Below are positions 61,156 to 64,000 of a stretch of 64,000 bases of DNA, in pieces. Position 1 is the stretch's first letter. Each line of letters begins with the position of its first letter. The stretch is taken from positions 1 through 64,000 of the forward strand of contig NZ_JAAGWD010000002.1 in the NCBI RefSeq assembly GCF_010686685.1. Reading direction: 5' to 3'. This DNA comes from Pontibacter burrus. Lineage in GTDB: Bacteria; Bacteroidota; Bacteroidia; Cytophagales; Hymenobacteraceae. The notes under the pieces were generated by a model that was given only the letters and a program-made list of their open reading frames with translations, did no database searches and was not told the origin of the DNA. Both the position numbers and the translations under genes were made by a program.

Positions 61156-61316
61156 AGTTTAAGAGTTAGAGAGTTTAGGAGTTTAAGAATTAAAATCACA
61201 ATGTAATATAGGGACACAATATTTTGCATTTCGTCAGAGAAGAAGCGAAACTATAGTTGAAAAGCAGAATTTTATAACCCCTAAACTCTTTAACTCCCAA
61301 ACTCCTAAACTATAAT
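61156..61316. repeat. GAGTTTAGG-type heptad repeats in inverted arrangement
   Basis: AGAGAGTTTAGGAGTTTAAG near 61168 and CTAAACTCTTTAACTCCCAA then ACTCCTAAACT near 61283-61313 are repeats of a GAGTTTA-type unit in opposite orientation. They flank about 85 bases with one AAACTATAGTTG. It could fold as a long imperfect hairpin. Similar GAGTTTAGGAGTTT repeats are common between Bacteroidota genes. Confidence 0.6.
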
Positions 61317-61452
61317 CGTTTGTCTATACAATACCCAGGTTGGTCGAGAAGGGGATGATTACTTGAACTATACGCACTAAATTTGTTTATTGTAGTGTGG
61401 GGCTGCGTATAGTAGCTACATGAATCAACTATATAAATACATAACCTAAACT

Positions 61453-63216
61453 ATGTTACAATTCCTGAAATATGTGCTGGCAACTATAGTAGGCCTGCTC
61501 TTATTCTCCTTCCTGAGCATACTCATCCTGATCGGGATTGCTGCCAGTGCCGCTTCTAACGACGAAGTACGCATAGTAAAAAACTCTGTGCTGGAGCTGA
61601 AATTCGACAGACCGATAGCAGAGCGTGAGCCAAGTAACCCGTGGCAGGAGCTGGGCTTCTCATTTGGCGGCTTCTCCAGCACCGATGGTCTGGATCAGAT
61701 AAAAGCAACTATTCGCAAAGCTAAAACCGACGATAATATCAAAGGTATTTTCCTGAATATGCGCTTTGTGGATGCCGGTATGGGTAAAATGGAGGAGATC
61801 CGTAACGAGCTGATCGACTTTAAAGAATCTGGCAAGTTTATAGTTTCTTATACCGATCTGTCGCAGGAGAAAGCTTATTACCTGGCTTCAGTTGCTGATA
61901 AGATCTACATGAACCCGCTGGCTACGGTAGAGTTTAACGGCATGAGCTCTGAGGTTTACTTCTTTAAAGGCACACTTGAGAAACTGGACATTAAACCACA
62001 GATATTTAAAGTAGGTGAGTTCAAGAGCGCTGTAGAGCCTTTCTTCCTGGATAAGATGAGCGACCCGGCACGTCTGCAGATGCAGTCTTTCCTGAATTCG
62101 ATCAATGATTTCCAGATGCGCAACATCGCAAAATCGCGCAACAAGACTTTTGAAGAGCTGAAGAATATTTCAGATAATTTGCTGGTGCGTAACGCCGAAG
62201 ATGCCAAAAAGTACGGCTTGATCACCGATGTTGGTTACTACGATGAGGCCATCACTTACCTGAAAGAGCAGGCTGGCGTTGAGGCAAAAGATAAACTGGA
62301 GCTGGTAGCTTACAGCAAATACAAGAAAGCTGAAGGGAATAAAGAGTCTAACTCATCTAAAAACCGCATTGCCGTTATTTATGCGGAAGGCGACATTGTT
62401 GATGGCAAAGGCGATGACGACAACATTGGCAGCGACCGTTACGCCGAAGCGATCCGCAAGGCCCGCCTGGATGACAGAGTGAAAGCTGTTGTACTGCGTA
62501 TTAGTTCGCCGGGCGGTAGCGCACTGGCATCAGACGTAATGTGGCGCGAAATTCAGCTTACCCGTAAGGTGAAGCCTGTTATTGCATCTATGTCCGATAT
62601 GGCGGCGTCAGGTGGCTACTATCTGGCCATGGGTTGCGATACCATTGTAGCACACCCGAACACTATTACCGGTAGCATCGGTGTGTTTGGTATTATCCCG
62701 AACATCCAGGGCTTTATGAACAACAAGCTGGGCATAACTATAGATAATGTAAAGACTGGCAAGTACTCTGATATTCCTACGCTAACTCGCCCGATGACAG
62801 CTTTTGAGCAGCAAATTGTGCAGCAGCAGATTGACCAGATCTACGACGTGTTTACCAAGAAAGCAGCACAAGGCCGTGGCATGACGCAGGATAAACTGAA
62901 AGAGTATGCATCGGGCCGTGTTTGGTCTGGTGCCGAAGCCAAAGAGCGTAACCTGGTAGACGTATTTGGCGGCCTTGATAAAGCAATTGAGATTGCGGCA
63001 GCTAAAGCCAATATCACGGACGACTACCGTTTAACAGAGCTTCCGGCGCGTAAGTCGTTCCTGGAAGAGCTGGTAGGCGACACTGGCAAGCAGGTAAAAG
63101 AAAGCTACGTAAAAGCAGAACTGGGCGAACTATACCCGCTTTACAACATGTATAAAAAAGTAGAGCACCTGCAGGGCATCCAAACCCGCATGCCTTACAA
63201 CCTGAGCGTGGAATAA
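61453..63216 (+). CDS. sppA: signal peptide peptidase SppA, 67K type
   Basis: A 587-residue S49 protease with one N-terminal membrane anchor (about 8-30) and two tandem S49 domains. The catalytic lysine lies in the first, in SYTDLSQEKAYYLASVADK. The nucleophile serine lies in the second, in SMSDMAASGGYYLAMGCD, followed by GSIGVFGIIPNIQG. The length matches the E. coli-type long form. It degrades released signal peptides in the membrane. Confidence 0.94.
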   Translation: MLQFLKYVLATIVGLLLFSFLSILILIGIAASAASNDEVRIVKNSVLELKFDRPIAEREPSNPWQELGFSFGGFSSTDGLDQIKATIRKAKTDDNIKGIFLNMRFVDAGMGKMEEIRNELIDFKESGKFIVSYTDLSQEKAYYLASVADKIYMNPLATVEFNGMSSEVYFFKGTLEKLDIKPQIFKVGEFKSAVEPFFLDKMSDPARLQMQSFLNSINDFQMRNIAKSRNKTFEELKNISDNLLVRNAEDAKKYGLITDVGYYDEAITYLKEQAGVEAKDKLELVAYSKYKKAEGNKESNSSKNRIAVIYAEGDIVDGKGDDDNIGSDRYAEAIRKARLDDRVKAVVLRISSPGGSALASDVMWREIQLTRKVKPVIASMSDMAASGGYYLAMGCDTIVAHPNTITGSIGVFGIIPNIQGFMNNKLGITIDNVKTGKYSDIPTLTRPMTAFEQQIVQQQIDQIYDVFTKKAAQGRGMTQDKLKEYASGRVWSGAEAKERNLVDVFGGLDKAIEIAAAKANITDDYRLTELPARKSFLEELVGDTGKQVKESYVKAELGELYPLYNMYKKVEHLQGIQTRMPYNLSVE

Positions 63217-63263
63217 TTTTGAATGAGTGAATGAGCGATTGTGCTCTACACTATCTATACTTT

Positions 63264-63299
63264 AAAACCGCCGTGGCTATAGTTAGCCACGGCGGTTTT
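63264..63299 (+). terminator. terminator of sppA
   Basis: A perfect 16-bp stem, AAAACCGCCGTGGCTA with TAGCCACGGCGGTTTT, closed by TAGT and followed by GTTTTTG. The CTATAG palindrome sits across the loop. Confidence 0.92.
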
Positions 63300-63420
63300 G
63301 TTTTTGAGGGAGATTTAATTTTAGAAGACCACTGTAAACTATAGTTTTGATGTTCTGTAATTTACGGCTATAGTTTCAAACCTGTGATGAAAGTCATTTA
63401 TTCAGAACTATAAAATCGGC

Positions 63421-63428
63421 TACCTTTG
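63421..63428 (+). promoter_or_regulatory. candidate -7 element TACCTTTG of the phosphorylase gene
   Basis: Full TAnnTTTG match, 52 bases before the ATG at 63481. No clear TTG at 19-21 bases upstream. Confidence 0.45.
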
Positions 63429-63480
63429 CACCACTTAATTCAGTAATTTACTTCAGTCACTTAATCATACTTAAATTGCC

Positions 63481-64000
63481 ATGATGCAGCAACTACACGA
63501 AGCCAAAGCCTATATACAGCAGCACACAGAAAACTTTGCTCCGGAATTCGGGATTATTCTGGGAACCGGCTTGGGCGCTCTTGTAAACGAGATAGAAGTA
63601 CAGTACAGCCTTTCATATGCTGATATTCCACATTTTCCGGTATCAACAGTAGAGAGCCACTCTGGCAAACTGATTCTGGGTACGCTGGGTGGGCGTCGTG
63701 TGATCGTGATGCAGGGCCGCTTCCATTACTACGAAGGCTATGACATGCACCAGGTGGTGTTTCCGGTAAGGGTAATGAAATTGCTGGGCATCCGCAAGCT
63801 GTTTGTGTCTAACGCATCAGGCGGTTTAAATCCGGAGTTTAACGTAAGCGACCTGATGATCCAGACCGACCACATTAACCTGCAGCCATCTAACCCGCTT
63901 ATCGGCCCGAACCTGGATGAACTCGGACCACGCTTCCCGGATATGAGCGAAGCTTATGACCGCATAATGGTACAGCAGGCATTAGAGATTGCCGCAAAAG
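63481..64000 (+). CDS. purine-nucleoside phosphorylase (3' end outside window)
   Basis: 173 codons before the window edge. Motifs of the trimeric PNP family are clear: FGIILGTGLGALVNEI with the phosphate loop, VESHSGKLILGTLGG, MQGRFHYYEGYDMHQV and LFVSNASGGLNPEF. It cleaves purine nucleosides with phosphate for salvage. The first of two ATGs (63481) is used. A TACCTTTG element lies upstream. Confidence 0.93.
   Translation, partial: MMQQLHEAKAYIQQHTENFAPEFGIILGTGLGALVNEIEVQYSLSYADIPHFPVSTVESHSGKLILGTLGGRRVIVMQGRFHYYEGYDMHQVVFPVRVMKLLGIRKLFVSNASGGLNPEFNVSDLMIQTDHINLQPSNPLIGPNLDELGPRFPDMSEAYDRIMVQQALEIAAK

Overview
The window reads as chromosomal DNA of a member of the Bacteroidota, most likely Cytophagales/Hymenobacteraceae and close to Pontibacter. 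This is inferred from family content (BatA-domain protein, two DUF4199 proteins, DUF4249 lipoprotein, GLPGLI protein, TonB receptors with STN or carboxypeptidase-like N-termini), from TAnnTTTG-type -7 promoter elements, from the absence of strong Shine-Dalgarno sites, and from typical Bacteroidota intergenic repeats. No rRNA, tRNA, CRISPR array, phage or transposase gene was seen.

Layout. 1-631: a possible 3' gene fragment and an AT-rich gap. 632-7142: BatA-domain protein, a dihydroorotase-like protein that lacks its metal ligands, two DUF4199 membrane proteins and two glycosyltransferases. 7299-14482: a secreted protein, an STN-TonB receptor, a DUF4249 lipoprotein and an MG-domain/plug-like protein, closed by a strong terminator. 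14715-24542: DoxX, a lipoprotein, purB, a GT51 glycosyltransferase with a large periplasmic N-terminal region, an SBF transporter, and a GLPGLI/outer-membrane receptor pair. 24554-29537 (minus): DUF3817, DAHP synthase/chorismate mutase behind a candidate transcription attenuator, TerC, GT2 and protoporphyrinogen oxidase. 29693-34205: HAD phosphatase, kelch lipoprotein, an ECF sigma operon with a secreted hydrolase, and a 59-residue lipoprotein. 34299-38533: arginine decarboxylase divergent from arginase-argS. 38761-45897: glutathione peroxidase, menA, acetyltransferase, S41 peptidase, TPR protein, lpdA and a secreted protein. 45964-57640: a glycine-zipper lipoprotein, regulators, an MFS pump, tandem desaturases, a hydrolase/methyltransferase pair and an RhlE-like helicase, with two repeat islands (46440-47130 and 57003-57640). 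57690-64000: EamA, AI-2E-family transporter, rarA, sppA and the start of a purine nucleoside phosphorylase.

The most striking whole-window signal is a highly iterated palindrome, CTATAG in the context AACTATAGTT. I counted about 120 copies by eye, in genes and in gaps, against about 16 expected by chance. Its half-sites also extend the stems of several hairpins into perfect 17-25 bp inverted repeats. Other leads are the attenuator with a Phe/Tyr-containing leader peptide before the DAHP synthase gene, a diverged inverted pair of about 190-bp non-coding elements, a pseudo-dihydroorotase, an MG-plus-plug protein without a barrel, and promoters placed so close to start codons that the mRNAs should be leaderless.
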